NCBI GenBank assembly: GCA_030431775.1 | Contig: JAUIHW010000010.1 | Span: 1-64,000, forward strand | DNA from: Gammaproteobacteria bacterium | Lineage (GTDB): Bacteria > Pseudomonadota > Gammaproteobacteria > Pseudomonadales > JAUIET01 | Direction of reading: 5' to 3' | DNA length: 64,000 nt | Shown: in pieces, positions 39,324 to 48,327 of the stretch | Numbering within the stretch: position 1 is the first letter of the stretch | How the letters are laid out: every line of letters starts with the position of its first letter | The notes under the pieces: model-generated | What the model was told of the DNA's origin: nothing | What the model saw: only the letters and a program-made list of their open reading frames with translations | Database searches by the model: none | Program-made: the position numbers and the translations under genes

Positions 39324-40550
39324 ATGAGTTTTCCCATCGACGCTGTGCGCTCACAGTTCCCGTCTTTGTCGCTGTTGGATGACGGTCAACCGCGGGTGTA
39401 TCTGGACAACCCCGCCGGTACCCAGGTGCCGGGCTCCGTGGCGGCAGCGGTCAGCGACTGCCTGATTCAGAGCAATGCCAATTTGGGCGGGTACTTCACC
39501 ACCACTCGCAAAGCAGGCGAAGTGGTTGAGCAGGCGCGCATAGCGATGGCTGATTTTCTCGGTGCCCAAAGCAGCCGTGAAATTACTGTAGGCTCCAGTA
39601 TGACCGATCTGACGTTTCGTCTTGCGCGCAGTCTGTGCCGAGACTTTGCGCCGGGTGATGAAATTGTGCTGACCAATATGGACCACGAAGGAAATGTGGC
39701 ACCCTGGCTGGAAATGGCCAAAGAGTATTCACTGGAAGTGCGCTGGGCCAAGTTTGATCACGACACCTGGCGAATCGAGCCGGAAGCGTTCAGCAGCCTG
39801 TTGACCGAGCGCACCCGGCTGGTCGCCTTGGGTTACGCCAGCAATATGATGGGCGCGGTCAATGACGTAGCGGCATTAACCGCATTGGCGAAGCAGGCGA
39901 GCGCGCTGGTTTATGTGGATGCTGTGCAGTACGCGCCGCATGGGCTTATTGACGTTCAGGCCTTGGGCTGCGACTTTCTGGTTTGTTCGGCATACAAGTT
40001 TTTCGGCCCGCACATGGGCGTGTTATGGGGTCGACCTGAATTGCTGGAGGCTTTGTACGCTTATAAGTGCCGCTGTTCCGATGATTCCCTGCCGTGGAAG
40101 TTTGAGTTGGGTACCAGCCAGCTCGAGCTGTTTGCCGGGTTGGCGGCGACCGTGGAGTATCACGCCTGGCTGGGTCGTGAGTTGGGATGTGATGGAAACC
40201 GGCGTGCTTGTATAGCTGCCGCCTTCGCGGCCAGCCAGGAATACGAGAAGCAGTTGGTGAATCAGTTATTGCAGGACCTGTCGTCAATCTGCGGGCTTAC
40301 TCTGTATGGCCCTCCCTTAGGAAGTATCACGGAACGAGTGCCAACGGTATCACTGCGGCACGAAAAGCTGGCCCCGGCTGAACTGGCTGCCCGGTTCGCG
40401 CAGCATAATGTGTTTGTTTGGAGCGGGCATAACTATGCCTTTGAAACGGCGAAGACGCTGGGTATAGAAGACGAGGGTGGCTTGCGTATTGGTCTGGCGC
40501 ATTACAATACTCTGGCGGAAGTGCGCAAAGCAGTACAGCTGCTCGCATAA
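39324..40550 (+). CDS. Class-V aminotransferase, cysteine-desulfurase-like
   Basis: A 408-residue PLP enzyme. VYLDNPAGTQVP, TNMDHEGNVAPW and the PLP lysine in CSAYKFFGPHMG place it among NifS/SufS-like class-V enzymes. It resembles the stand-alone subgroup often called selenocysteine-lyase-like. Its substrate is unknown. Its TAA stop is supplied by the first copy of a short tandem repeat (40547-40601), so the C-terminus may have changed when that repeat arrived. Confidence 0.86.
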   Translation: MSFPIDAVRSQFPSLSLLDDGQPRVYLDNPAGTQVPGSVAAAVSDCLIQSNANLGGYFTTTRKAGEVVEQARIAMADFLGAQSSREITVGSSMTDLTFRLARSLCRDFAPGDEIVLTNMDHEGNVAPWLEMAKEYSLEVRWAKFDHDTWRIEPEAFSSLLTERTRLVALGYASNMMGAVNDVAALTALAKQASALVYVDAVQYAPHGLIDVQALGCDFLVCSAYKFFGPHMGVLWGRPELLEALYAYKCRCSDDSLPWKFELGTSQLELFAGLAATVEYHAWLGRELGCDGNRRACIAAAFAASQEYEKQLVNQLLQDLSSICGLTLYGPPLGSITERVPTVSLRHEKLAPAELAARFAQHNVFVWSGHNYAFETAKTLGIEDEGGLRIGLAHYNTLAEVRKAVQLLA

Positions 40551-40601
40551 TCCGGGGACAGTTCACCGATCTAGATAATCCGGGGACAGTTCACCGATCT
40601 A
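40547..40601 (+). repeat. Two tandem 27-bp repeats with GGGGACAGTT core
   Basis: Copies at 40547-40573 and 40575-40601 are identical, each holding ATAATCCGGGGACAGTTCAC. The core GGGGACAGTT occurs inverted (AACTGTCCCC) at 40676-40685, so the stretch 40547-40685 looks like a small non-coding element with inverted ends. No transposase is present. Confidence 0.8.
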
Positions 40602-40681
40602 AGCAGATTCCAGACAGATCGGGTCTGAGCCAGCTCGTACCGCCAGCCTTGCCGGGATTAAGTAATAATTAGGGTAACTGT

Positions 40682-40705
40682 CCCCGCAATTGCGCAATTG
40701 CGGGG
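40682..40705. terminator. 24-bp perfect palindrome between convergent genes
   Basis: CCCCGCAATTGC is followed immediately by its exact reverse complement. It lies between the class-V gene (plus) and the class-III gene (minus), so it could end transcription from both sides. It lacks long T runs and is joined to the GGGGACAG repeat element, so it may be part of a mobile or REP-like repeat instead. Confidence 0.5.
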
Positions 40706-40760
40706 CGTTCCTCCAGAGGGTACATTTGCGTTGTGTCTTGAGCTTGGGTATCCACCATGC

Positions 40761-42212
40761 TCAGCCGGCCATGGCGGCGAATGACTTGTCAGCGATATCG
40801 ATGGCTTCATCGATACTGGCGTCATCGTGAGCCGCAGACATGAATGACCAGATGCGCGGGTGGAACAGTGCGCCACGTCTGGCCGCTTCACTACAGAAGC
40901 GTTCCATGAGCCCAGAGTCCGGGTCATTGTTATAGAACATCGTCGGGTGCGTCGCTGGCCCTGAAATGTGGATATCCTGCCCGTGTTGCGCCGCCGCCTT
41001 GCGGATGCCGCTTAGTAAACGCTTGCCGGCCCGCTGCATGCTGGCAAAGGCACCATCCCGCTCATAGACGTCCAGTGTCGCGATGCCCGCCCGACAACAC
41101 ACTGCGCTGTAAACATAGGTCGATGCATAGAGAATGCGTTCTGCGCCTCCGCGCACTGCCGCCGTACCCATCAGGGCCGCCGTCGCGTGGCCATTTCCCA
41201 GTGCCTTGCCCAGGCAGAGCATATCCGGCTCCAGGCCTATGGCTTTGTGTGAGCCTTGCGGATGCAAGCGGAACCCTGCGCGCACGTCATCGAGAATCAC
41301 CAGCGCCCCGGTGCGTCTGCGGAAGCGATTGATTGCCGCGATAAATGCCGGTGAGGCCTCATGAGTGGGATGGTTGCCACCGGGCTGGTCCAGTGGGCTC
41401 ATCAGGATCGCAGCAACCTGTTCGCCGCTGGCGGTCTTGAAGTTGTCCAGTGCCTCGGGGTCGTTCCAGGCTATGCGGCTCATGTGTTCAAGGGCATCTC
41501 CCGGGGTCCCTTCAAACAACAGGGACTGCTCCCGGTTGCTGCCGTGGTAGGAGTCTTTGAACATGAGCACATGCGGCCGCTCGGTTGTGGCGCGAGCGAC
41601 GCGCATCGCCAGTTCAGTGGCATCGGAGCCGCGCTTCAGGGGCAGTGCCCAGTCAAATCCATCGGTCCAGTCCAGCAGGCGTTCGCTAAATTCTATCATC
41701 GCCGGTGAAAACATAGGCATTAGGTCCCCCTTGTCAGACTGGGAGCGGGCTGCGGCTTCAATTTCCGCGTGCCGGTAACCCAGCAGGTTGGGGCCGGCGG
41801 AGCCGATGAAATCGATATAGCTGCGTCCGTCCACATCCTTGACGCGGCAGCCCTTAGCCTCGCTAATAAAGCCGGGCAGGACATTGTAGCCGGCGTAACG
41901 GGCGGAGCGAGTCAGGAACATGGCATAGCTGGGCATGACCTTGTCCGCGCGACGCCACAGGTCCTGTCCGCGAGGTCCGTCGATGGGCGGGCGATCGGGA
42001 TCGGTGGGGCTCCAGTGGCCGGGAATCCTGCCATCAGTGGGCGCTACACCGGCGGCGACCTCCCCGCTCAGCAGCAGGCTGGAAAGGCTGGGCGCCAGCG
42101 CCAGGGCCGGGCCCGCAGTCAGGAGTTGCCTGCGAGAGAATTGGCCAGATGATGGGTCCGTATCTTTATTCACGGGATCTGAAGATGTGCTAGTGGACTT
42201 TGGCTTACTCAT
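40761..42212 (-). CDS. Tat-exported class-III aminotransferase-like protein (GSAM-like)
   Basis: A 483-residue protein starting at the ATG at 42212 (a longer reading to 42281 lacks a ribosome site). A twin-arginine signal SRRQLLTAGPALALAP lies near 27-45. The mature part follows glutamate-1-semialdehyde-aminomutase relatives: DVDGRSYIDFIGSAGPNLLG, RGSDATELAMRVARATT, ILDDVRAGFR and the PLP lysine in CLGKALGNG. PLP enzymes are rarely exported; Tat can export them folded with cofactor. The substrate is unknown. It lies beside the DUF3604 relic, not clearly in an operon. Confidence 0.87.
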   Translation of the reverse strand: MSKPKSTSTSSDPVNKDTDPSSGQFSRRQLLTAGPALALAPSLSSLLLSGEVAAGVAPTDGRIPGHWSPTDPDRPPIDGPRGQDLWRRADKVMPSYAMFLTRSARYAGYNVLPGFISEAKGCRVKDVDGRSYIDFIGSAGPNLLGYRHAEIEAAARSQSDKGDLMPMFSPAMIEFSERLLDWTDGFDWALPLKRGSDATELAMRVARATTERPHVLMFKDSYHGSNREQSLLFEGTPGDALEHMSRIAWNDPEALDNFKTASGEQVAAILMSPLDQPGGNHPTHEASPAFIAAINRFRRRTGALVILDDVRAGFRLHPQGSHKAIGLEPDMLCLGKALGNGHATAALMGTAAVRGGAERILYASTYVYSAVCCRAGIATLDVYERDGAFASMQRAGKRLLSGIRKAAAQHGQDIHISGPATHPTMFYNNDPDSGLMERFCSEAARRGALFHPRIWSFMSAAHDDASIDEAIDIADKSFAAMAG

Positions 42213-42335
42213 CTCTAATCTCTCCGAGCCGGCTGCCTGTGTTTTTGTCGATTTTGATCGGAAAGTGTATATCACCCGCATGATCCCGTCAGAAAATTGA
42301 TGCGTGAGGACAGTTTGTCCAGCGGGGCGTACCTG

Positions 42336-42868
42336 TTACTCTTCGGCCAGATACCAGATCGGAGAGGTGTAGGCGCGCTCCCGGGTGATCAGTGGGACAT
42401 CGTCGTCCATGGAAATGCCAAACCGCTTCTGGTCATAGGCGGTCCACCGGGGTGTGGGAATTTCAATCTCGCGGACGTAATAGAAAGCGGGTTGCGCGGG
42501 ATCGAAATCAGGGTCAGACAGCGCGTGGTCAGCTGGGGCGCGCCAAAGCTGTTGTCCCAGCTGAAATTGCTTATTTCGACAGTATTGCCCAACATCAGGC
42601 CATTGCTCATATTGCCATTGTGGGCAATGGCAAGCAAATTGCCGCCTGTGTTTTCTTCATAGGCGGCCATGTAGTTCCGCAGTTCCATGGGGTCATAGCC
42701 TCCTGCCGCGGAGAGGGGGCGTACCTGTTTGACCCGCTCAAAGTTATCGCGCTGCGCCATTAACATCGACAGTGGCATAGTAGCCAATCTGTGGAGATGT
42801 CGAAAGAGCGCCAGTCGACAGACAAAAACACGTTTCACTTCATCGCTGCCATTGCAAATCGCAGTCAT
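42336..42868 (-). pseudogene. Decayed DUF3604-family gene
   Basis: Minus-strand coding remains of DUF3604. The first part reads MAQRDNFERVKQVRPLSA, GGYDPMELRNYMAAYEE and LLAIAHNGNMSNGLM. It then jumps to GNTVEISNFSWDNSFGAP, which normally lies far downstream, showing an internal deletion. A frameshift follows: the end continues in another frame as SDPDFDPAQPAFYYVREIEI, PTPRWTAYDQKRFG and ERAYTSPIWYLAEE to a TAA at 42336-42338. The N-terminal half is also missing. The intact family has about 600 residues or more. Confidence 0.82.
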
Positions 42869-42875
42869 ATCATTT

Positions 42876-42893
42876 ATTGTTCAATTGAACAAT
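42876..42893. promoter_or_regulatory. Operator palindrome A, site 1
   Basis: ATTGTTCAATTGAACAAT is a perfect 18-bp palindrome 61 bp before the flavin amine oxidase start. Related sequences lie before the molybdenum hydroxylase/nic operons (50968) and the NicA2-like/monooxygenase genes (61641-61674). It is probably the operator of one of the two TetR regulators, most likely that at 45902. Confidence 0.65.
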
Positions 42894-42954
42894 TTTCTTG
42901 TTAATTCGTTTCGGCGTAGTTATCACTCTCATTAATAATAATCAGGGCCAGTAA

Positions 42955-44292
42955 ATGTTGACTGAAAGCGATAATGATGTAGTGGTATTGGGCGCGGGCT
43001 ATGCTGGAGTGACAGCGGCCAGGGAGCTTAAAGCTCTCGGTTATCAGGTCGCAGTACTTGAGGCTAGAGACAGGATTGGTGGTCGAGTCTGGACTTCTGA
43101 ATTAGCAGGCACCAAGATCGAGTATGGCGCAACGTGGATTCACTGGTTCCAGCCTTATGTTTGGGCAGAGTTTATGCGCTCTGGGCTTTCATTGCATGAA
43201 GACCCTTGGTTCCCTCCTATCACCATACACTCAAACGATGGGCCGCGATCTATGGAGTTTGAGCGTTTTCGACAGATTTTAGTGTCAGCTTGGAATGCGT
43301 TTGCTCAAACTAGCTCTGACGGCCATTTGATTGAAAGGCCTTATCATATTGAAGAATTAAAAAATTCTAGAGAGCTGGATGCACTCAGCGTTCAGAATGT
43401 TATCGACTCACTCGATATGTCGGCAGAAGAAAGTGTGGTATTCATGGCAGAGATTGCGGTTCAGATGAATGCACACCCGAAAGATGTCAGCTATTTATCA
43501 CAATTACGCTGGTGGTCGGCCGCAGGTTGGGATGTTGCCCTGATGATTGATTGTTTGGCCAGGTACAAGGTCGATACAGGCCTGAGTTCACTGATTGACA
43601 TCATGGTTGAGCGCTCAGAATTGTGTGTTCAACTTGAGAAAGTCGTTTCGAAAGTAGAGCGAACTGAGAAGGGGGTCCGCATCACCACTCGCTGTGGCGA
43701 GACCTGGAGTGCTCGAAAGGTTGTGTGTGCACTTCCTATGAACTGCCTGCAAGACGTAGAGTTTGATCCGCCACTTGCACGAGAAAAGATAAGATTGTCA
43801 GAAGAAGAGCATGCCGCGAAAGGCATGAAAGTTCTGTTCAAGACGAGAGGCGAATCGGCAGGGCATGCTATTGTTGCCGCGCCAGGAGACAAGCCAATTA
43901 ATCTCCTAAACCCTATTCGTGTCGAGGGCGATGATCGTCTATACGTGGGGTTCGGTGTAGATGGCACAGCTTTTGACCCGAATGATCTTAAAGAAGTCAA
44001 TAGTGTGCTATCTGACCTGCATCCAGACCTCCAGGCCTATGCTTGTGCCGGGCACGAGTGGCATAAAGATAAGTTTTCCCGTGGTACATGGCACATGCCA
44101 AGGATGACGCAAAACACTCGCATTGCCGATGCATTTGATGGCCCGGAGGGCGATGTTCACTTTGCAGGCGATTACTTGGGTCGCGGCTGGATGGGGTTTG
44201 TTGACGGTGCTATTGAATCTGGAATGCTCGCTGCAGATGAGGTGCACAATGGTCTGGTAACCACAGCCGAAAGCCGCAGCAAAGTACCCTGA
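42955..44292 (+). CDS. Cytoplasmic flavin amine oxidase
   Basis: A 445-residue FAD enzyme: dinucleotide motif VVVLGAGYAGVTAARELKAL, EARDRIGGRVW, YGATWIHWFQPYVW and the C-terminal FAD contact HFAGDYLGRGWMGFVDGAIE. The IHWFQP segment recalls the NicA2-type enzyme at 60072, but this copy has no signal peptide. It is followed by an MFS transporter (3 bp) and RidA, which hydrolyses the imines such oxidases release. A second-step amine oxidation, like pseudooxynicotine amine oxidase, is a reasonable guess; the substrate is unproven. Confidence 0.88.
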   Translation: MLTESDNDVVVLGAGYAGVTAARELKALGYQVAVLEARDRIGGRVWTSELAGTKIEYGATWIHWFQPYVWAEFMRSGLSLHEDPWFPPITIHSNDGPRSMEFERFRQILVSAWNAFAQTSSDGHLIERPYHIEELKNSRELDALSVQNVIDSLDMSAEESVVFMAEIAVQMNAHPKDVSYLSQLRWWSAAGWDVALMIDCLARYKVDTGLSSLIDIMVERSELCVQLEKVVSKVERTEKGVRITTRCGETWSARKVVCALPMNCLQDVEFDPPLAREKIRLSEEEHAAKGMKVLFKTRGESAGHAIVAAPGDKPINLLNPIRVEGDDRLYVGFGVDGTAFDPNDLKEVNSVLSDLHPDLQAYACAGHEWHKDKFSRGTWHMPRMTQNTRIADAFDGPEGDVHFAGDYLGRGWMGFVDGAIESGMLAADEVHNGLVTTAESRSKVP

Positions 44293-44295
44293 GAC

Positions 44296-45477
44296 ATGCT
44301 GATGGACAGAGAAGCTACGCAGAGTGGGCATGAACTGAAATTTACGATTGGCATCGCAGCAATACTTTACGGGCTATCGCTTGTCTTAATTGATATTGCT
44401 CCCTTCTTTATAGGGCTGTACGTAGACCATCTAGAGCTAAGCCTGTCACAAGCCGGCTTCGTTCAAACCATCGACCAGGCCGGCGGAGTATTGGGGGCGA
44501 TCACAGGTTTTGTCCTGATGACGCGTATACCCTGGCGAAATCTGATTATTGTTGCGTCAATAATTGCAACGATAGCGAATGTGTTGACGGCGATCGCAGA
44601 GGATTTCCCATCACTTCTCGCTATTCGGTTTGTATCAGGCTTTGGGGTTGTGTTGGTAACGACCGTGACCGCTTGTATTCTCGCACGCTCCGCTAAGCCC
44701 GACCGAACATTTGGTGCAGGTTTGGCCATAGGTATGGGGCTTTCGGCATTGGCGATCTGGTTCCTGGACTGGCTGAGAATCGAATACGGCCCAGCGATAA
44801 GTTTAGGCTCAGGTTCTGTTTGGTTGGGTGTTGGATTGATTCTTGCGTTCTGGTTGCCGACTTCACTGCATCATCACAAACCATCGATTGACGTCATGGA
44901 CACCGTAACTACCAGCAGCTCTGAGGCGCTTGGGTGGGCGGGGCTTATTGCCTTGGGTTTATTTGGTATCAGTGTTAACGTTGTCTATGGCTATGTAGAG
45001 CGGGTAGGGCTTGCCAATGGAATAGACCCCTCAGGTGTGGCTAATGCGTTGGCCTTTGGTTATGTGTATTCTGTGTTTGGCTGCCTCGTTCCCACTGTAT
45101 TCGGTGCGATAGGCGGAAGAATGAAGTGGATAGTACTCACCACCGCATTGTTCTTCTTGTCATTGTATGTGCTATATACTGCAAACAGCATAACCCTCTT
45201 CACCATAGCGTTTGCCCTGTATGCATCCGTATGGAACATGGGCTTGGCGTACTACATGGCTTTAACCAGTGAAAACGATCCTAAGCATCGCTTTACCCGC
45301 GCGCTGTATATAGTCAATGTGGCTGCTCAATCCATAGGGCCGGCTGTTGCCGCTGTCGTGCTGACCGGTGCATCACTTTCAGCGATTTTTGTCATCTCAC
45401 CAATACCGGCGATAATTGCTGTGATATTGGTTATCGTCGTCAGCAGTTGGCTGAGGGCAAAACGGTCAAGAGCTTAG
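44296..45477 (+). CDS. MFS transporter
   Basis: A 393-residue protein with twelve predicted helices; the loop after helix 2 has LMTRIPWRNLI, replacing the usual GxLaDRxGRK. It lies between the amine oxidase and ridA in the same operon (3 bp and 23 bp gaps), so it probably imports the alkaloid or an intermediate. Direction of transport is not shown by sequence. Confidence 0.88.
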   Translation: MLMDREATQSGHELKFTIGIAAILYGLSLVLIDIAPFFIGLYVDHLELSLSQAGFVQTIDQAGGVLGAITGFVLMTRIPWRNLIIVASIIATIANVLTAIAEDFPSLLAIRFVSGFGVVLVTTVTACILARSAKPDRTFGAGLAIGMGLSALAIWFLDWLRIEYGPAISLGSGSVWLGVGLILAFWLPTSLHHHKPSIDVMDTVTTSSSEALGWAGLIALGLFGISVNVVYGYVERVGLANGIDPSGVANALAFGYVYSVFGCLVPTVFGAIGGRMKWIVLTTALFFLSLYVLYTANSITLFTIAFALYASVWNMGLAYYMALTSENDPKHRFTRALYIVNVAAQSIGPAVAAVVLTGASLSAIFVISPIPAIIAVILVIVVSSWLRAKRSRA

Positions 45478-45500
45478 CTTGAATCAGGCGGGAGAACGAA

Positions 45501-45905
45501 ATGCAGAATCGACGCGATGTTTATCATCTTGTGCCCAGTCTGGAGAAACATTATTGTTTCTCTTCCGGCGTTCGCGCTGGGGACTATGTGTTTATCGGCG
45601 GTCTGACCGCGTGTGATGCGGATGGAAACGAACTCTTTGCTGACGATCCCGCGCTGCAGATGAAAAACATTTATGAACAGATGCAGCAGGTGCTGACGCA
45701 CTTTGGTGGTACCGCGGCTGACATTGTCAGTGAAGTCGTCTACTACAATGTTACAAAGGATGAATACAACAATGAGCTGTTCCCGCATCGGCAAGCGTTC
45801 TATGCTGGCGTTGACGCCCCTTCTGTTGCAGGAATGGAGGTTGTTGGTTTTACCAGTGATGCAATTCGAGTAGAGGTCACGGCCATAGCGTATCTGCCGG
45901 ATTAG
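45501..45905 (+). CDS. RidA-family enamine/imine deaminase
   Basis: A 134-residue protein of the YjgF/RidA family: GDYVFIGGLTACDADGN, QMKNIYEQMQQVLTHFG, and the ending GMEVVGFTSDAIRVEVTAIAY. The usual catalytic Arg region (RxxVxVxxLP) is replaced by SDAIRVEV. The family hydrolyses imines and enamines, fitting the oxidase upstream. GGGAGAA precedes the ATG; it converges with and overlaps the TetR gene by four bases. Confidence 0.86.
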   Translation: MQNRRDVYHLVPSLEKHYCFSSGVRAGDYVFIGGLTACDADGNELFADDPALQMKNIYEQMQQVLTHFGGTAADIVSEVVYYNVTKDEYNNELFPHRQAFYAGVDAPSVAGMEVVGFTSDAIRVEVTAIAYLPD

Positions 45906-46618
45906 GGTAGATCAGCACTAATTCCCGCAGACAGGAAGCAAACCAGTTGGGCCAGCATCTCTTCTTTGCCAAGAGAGGTTACCTCACCCTCGCTAAAGTC
46001 GCCTATCCTGCCCAAATCATTCAGCATAAACAAATAAGTTCCAACCAGAAAAGACATACGAACGCTTAGAATGTGCTTTGGTATGTGGGGCAGCAATGGC
46101 CTTAAGACCTCCAGGTAGCGTTTTACCGGTGCGTCATAGACCTCTCTTCGTAGCTGCAGTGCGTAGCGCTCAGGCTCAGAGTGCAATCTCGCTTGTAGAC
46201 GAACAAATGATCTGCCGCCTTTGTGATCATGCTTGATTTCCCACTGCGGTTCCAAATAAATTCGCAATACTTCCTTTACACCGTACGGACTGCCTGATTC
46301 TACTAATTCGTCTAGAAGCTCTAATCGACGTTTTGCAAGCAGTGCACCGCGCCTTCGAAAAACTTCCTGAAAAAGTACTTCCTTGCTAGCAAAGTAGTAG
46401 CGTATGAGCGGCTGAGTGACTCCAGCTCGCAGGGCAATCTGCCGTGTACTTGAACCGAGATAGCCGTCCTCAGCAAATACCTCCTCGGCGCAATCCAGTA
46501 TCGTGTCTCTCAAGTCGGCGTCTTTCTTGGGTCGACCAGGCTTGCGTCGAGGCGCATTCCTCTTAGTCGCTACGGTACGGGACCTTGTCTTGTTTTTCGT
46601 TTTACTGATATCGGGCAT
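45902..46618 (-). CDS. TetR-family regulator
   Basis: A 238-residue regulator. A basic tail (TKRNAPRRKPGRPKKDA) precedes the helix-turn-helix STRQIALRAGVTQPLIRYYF. It is the last gene of the minus-strand nic operon, so it likely controls this operon through palindrome A, which lies before the operon and two other catabolic promoters. The ligand is probably a pathway intermediate. Confidence 0.9.
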   Translation of the reverse strand: MPDISKTKNKTRSRTVATKRNAPRRKPGRPKKDADLRDTILDCAEEVFAEDGYLGSSTRQIALRAGVTQPLIRYYFASKEVLFQEVFRRRGALLAKRRLELLDELVESGSPYGVKEVLRIYLEPQWEIKHDHKGGRSFVRLQARLHSEPERYALQLRREVYDAPVKRYLEVLRPLLPHIPKHILSVRMSFLVGTYLFMLNDLGRIGDFSEGEVTSLGKEEMLAQLVCFLSAGISADLP

Positions 46619-46708
46619 CGATTCGAAACTATGAGGAAGCTATGAACCGCCATTACAAGCGGTTGCTCGGTGATCTAAGATAAACAATCGAGACTTGAGA
46701 GCGAAAGA

Positions 46709-47635
46709 TTACGACGGATTAGGTAAAGCATTAAGCCAGTTTATCAACAACTCGGCGATTTTGTCACTGTTTGTTTCCGACATCATCATATGACCATTGC
46801 CCAGGATGCCACGCTCTTCAAGCTTGATGTGCTGAAAATCGTGGTACTGGTCAGACAGGTACTCTGCCGTTTTTTCGTTCGCCTCTCGCATCCATGTTGC
46901 TTCTGCTGTAACCAAAAGTATGGGCTTCGCATAAGGATCAAATTTGCCAGCGAAAGGCGCGGCCACTAGTCCGTGTTCGAATCGGCCCTGGGCATGCACC
47001 TGGTTGGGATAGCCTAGCGGTTCAATCGCGACTATTGCCTCGACCAGTTCTCCACCTAATGCGCTTAGTGCCCAGCCGCAGGGGCCTCCTGCAGAGTGAC
47101 TTAAGATGACAGTGGAGCCTGTCAATTCGAAAAGCTCGCAAGCAATAGCTTCTACATGACGTTGAGCTTCCTCTAAAGTGGTTGCCATCACTCCTTGACT
47201 GGCCATGAAATGATCGCCTGCAGTAGGATTCTTTGGCCAGCGGCTATGAGCTTTGGCTTCTGGCCATAAATCATGGGCTGAGGGCTCCACAAATCGTGGA
47301 TACAATGTGTCGTAGCTGGGAATAGCTGTCGATGGGCCGAGTGTTGATTCGTTCCATCGACAACGGCCGTGCCCGGGTCGATCCAGCAAATAGACCGTGT
47401 AGCCAGAATTCAGAAATGCGTGTACCCAACCAGGTCGGTTGTCCGGAGTGCGCAGAAATTCAGAGCTTTGACCACCGCCGCCATGAATGAATGTCACCGA
47501 ATGGCTCTTCGGGTTTTCCGGCACAAACCATTCAACATACGCCGAGATGCCTGGGTAACGCGTCCCCTCGACATTTGTACTACCGGTAGTTAGAAAACAA
47601 CCTCCGAAATCAACCAAAGTGTAGTTATTCATCAA
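46709..47635 (-). CDS. Alpha/beta hydrolase
   Basis: A 308-residue hydrolase with an oxyanion HGGGGQSSEF, nucleophile SHSAGG and a final histidine in GNGHMMM. It resembles secreted-esterase-type members more than NicD. It lies between nicF (38 bp upstream) and the TetR gene (90 bp downstream) in the nic operon, so it may open a ring or hydrolyse an ester or amide of the upper pathway. The reaction is unknown. Confidence 0.83.
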   Translation of the reverse strand: MMNNYTLVDFGGCFLTTGSTNVEGTRYPGISAYVEWFVPENPKSHSVTFIHGGGGQSSEFLRTPDNRPGWVHAFLNSGYTVYLLDRPGHGRCRWNESTLGPSTAIPSYDTLYPRFVEPSAHDLWPEAKAHSRWPKNPTAGDHFMASQGVMATTLEEAQRHVEAIACELFELTGSTVILSHSAGGPCGWALSALGGELVEAIVAIEPLGYPNQVHAQGRFEHGLVAAPFAGKFDPYAKPILLVTAEATWMREANEKTAEYLSDQYHDFQHIKLEERGILGNGHMMMSETNSDKIAELLINWLNALPNPS

Positions 47636-47673
47636 CTAAACACGGGGTGTGAGTTGCAACACCAGGATGATGA

Positions 47674-48309
47674 TCACTTTAAATCCGCCAACTCTTGAAG
47701 CCAACTCAGCACTTCTTTGGAGCTGATGACATCAGCGTATTTTTGGTCCATATCGTAAAGATTGGCCTCATGCGGCGCAACCGCTCGGTCGGCACAACAA
47801 TCCCTCGGAACCAGCACATTGAAACCATTTTGAACTGCATCGACAACAGTTGCTCGCACGCAGCCAGACGTCGTCGCACCCGTAACGACCAAGGTGTCGA
47901 TACCAGCGCCCGCGAGTAGCGCTGCTAAATTGGTGCCCTGGAACGCCGACGCGCCGTGTTTTATGATCAGCGTGTCGTCCGCCTGTTTGCCGGTTCTGTC
48001 ATCAATTTCAACTAATCGGGTACCCACCTTTAAGGCGGCCATCCCGGTTGCTTTTCTTAGCCAGGGCAGCGCCTTTATTTCCCACGGTTGATAAGCGATG
48101 GTGCTGTAGATGACCGGCATCTCGGCGCGTCGGGCGTAATCGGTGAGCACTTTGGTGGCCGCGATTTCTGCAGACATGTCAGCCGCAGTCGGGTACGTGA
48201 CATCGGTAAAGCCGTAGGAAAAATCGACCACGATGATAGCGGGTTGGCTTCCTCTCGATACAGACCTACCAAAGCCGGCTAACTGATACACACTGTCTTG
48301 GTCAGGCAT
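47674..48309 (-). CDS. nicF: Maleamate amidohydrolase (isochorismatase family)
   Basis: A 211-residue cysteine hydrolase: IIVVDFSYGFTD with the catalytic Asp, IKHGASAFQGTNL with the Lys, and the nucleophile in TTSGCVRATVVDA. The fold is shared with other amidases, but the operon with nicX, nicD and nicE identifies it as the step maleamate to maleate plus ammonia. Starts 18 bp after nicX. Confidence 0.88.
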   Translation of the reverse strand: MPDQDSVYQLAGFGRSVSRGSQPAIIVVDFSYGFTDVTYPTAADMSAEIAATKVLTDYARRAEMPVIYSTIAYQPWEIKALPWLRKATGMAALKVGTRLVEIDDRTGKQADDTLIIKHGASAFQGTNLAALLAGAGIDTLVVTGATTSGCVRATVVDAVQNGFNVLVPRDCCADRAVAPHEANLYDMDQKYADVISSKEVLSWLQELADLK

Positions 48310-48327
48310 ATAGAGGTATTCCGGTGG

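Noticed and set aside
42297..42763. Two overlapping plus-strand frames
   Set aside because: They are antisense to the DUF3604 relic, whose residues are recognisable on the minus strand.
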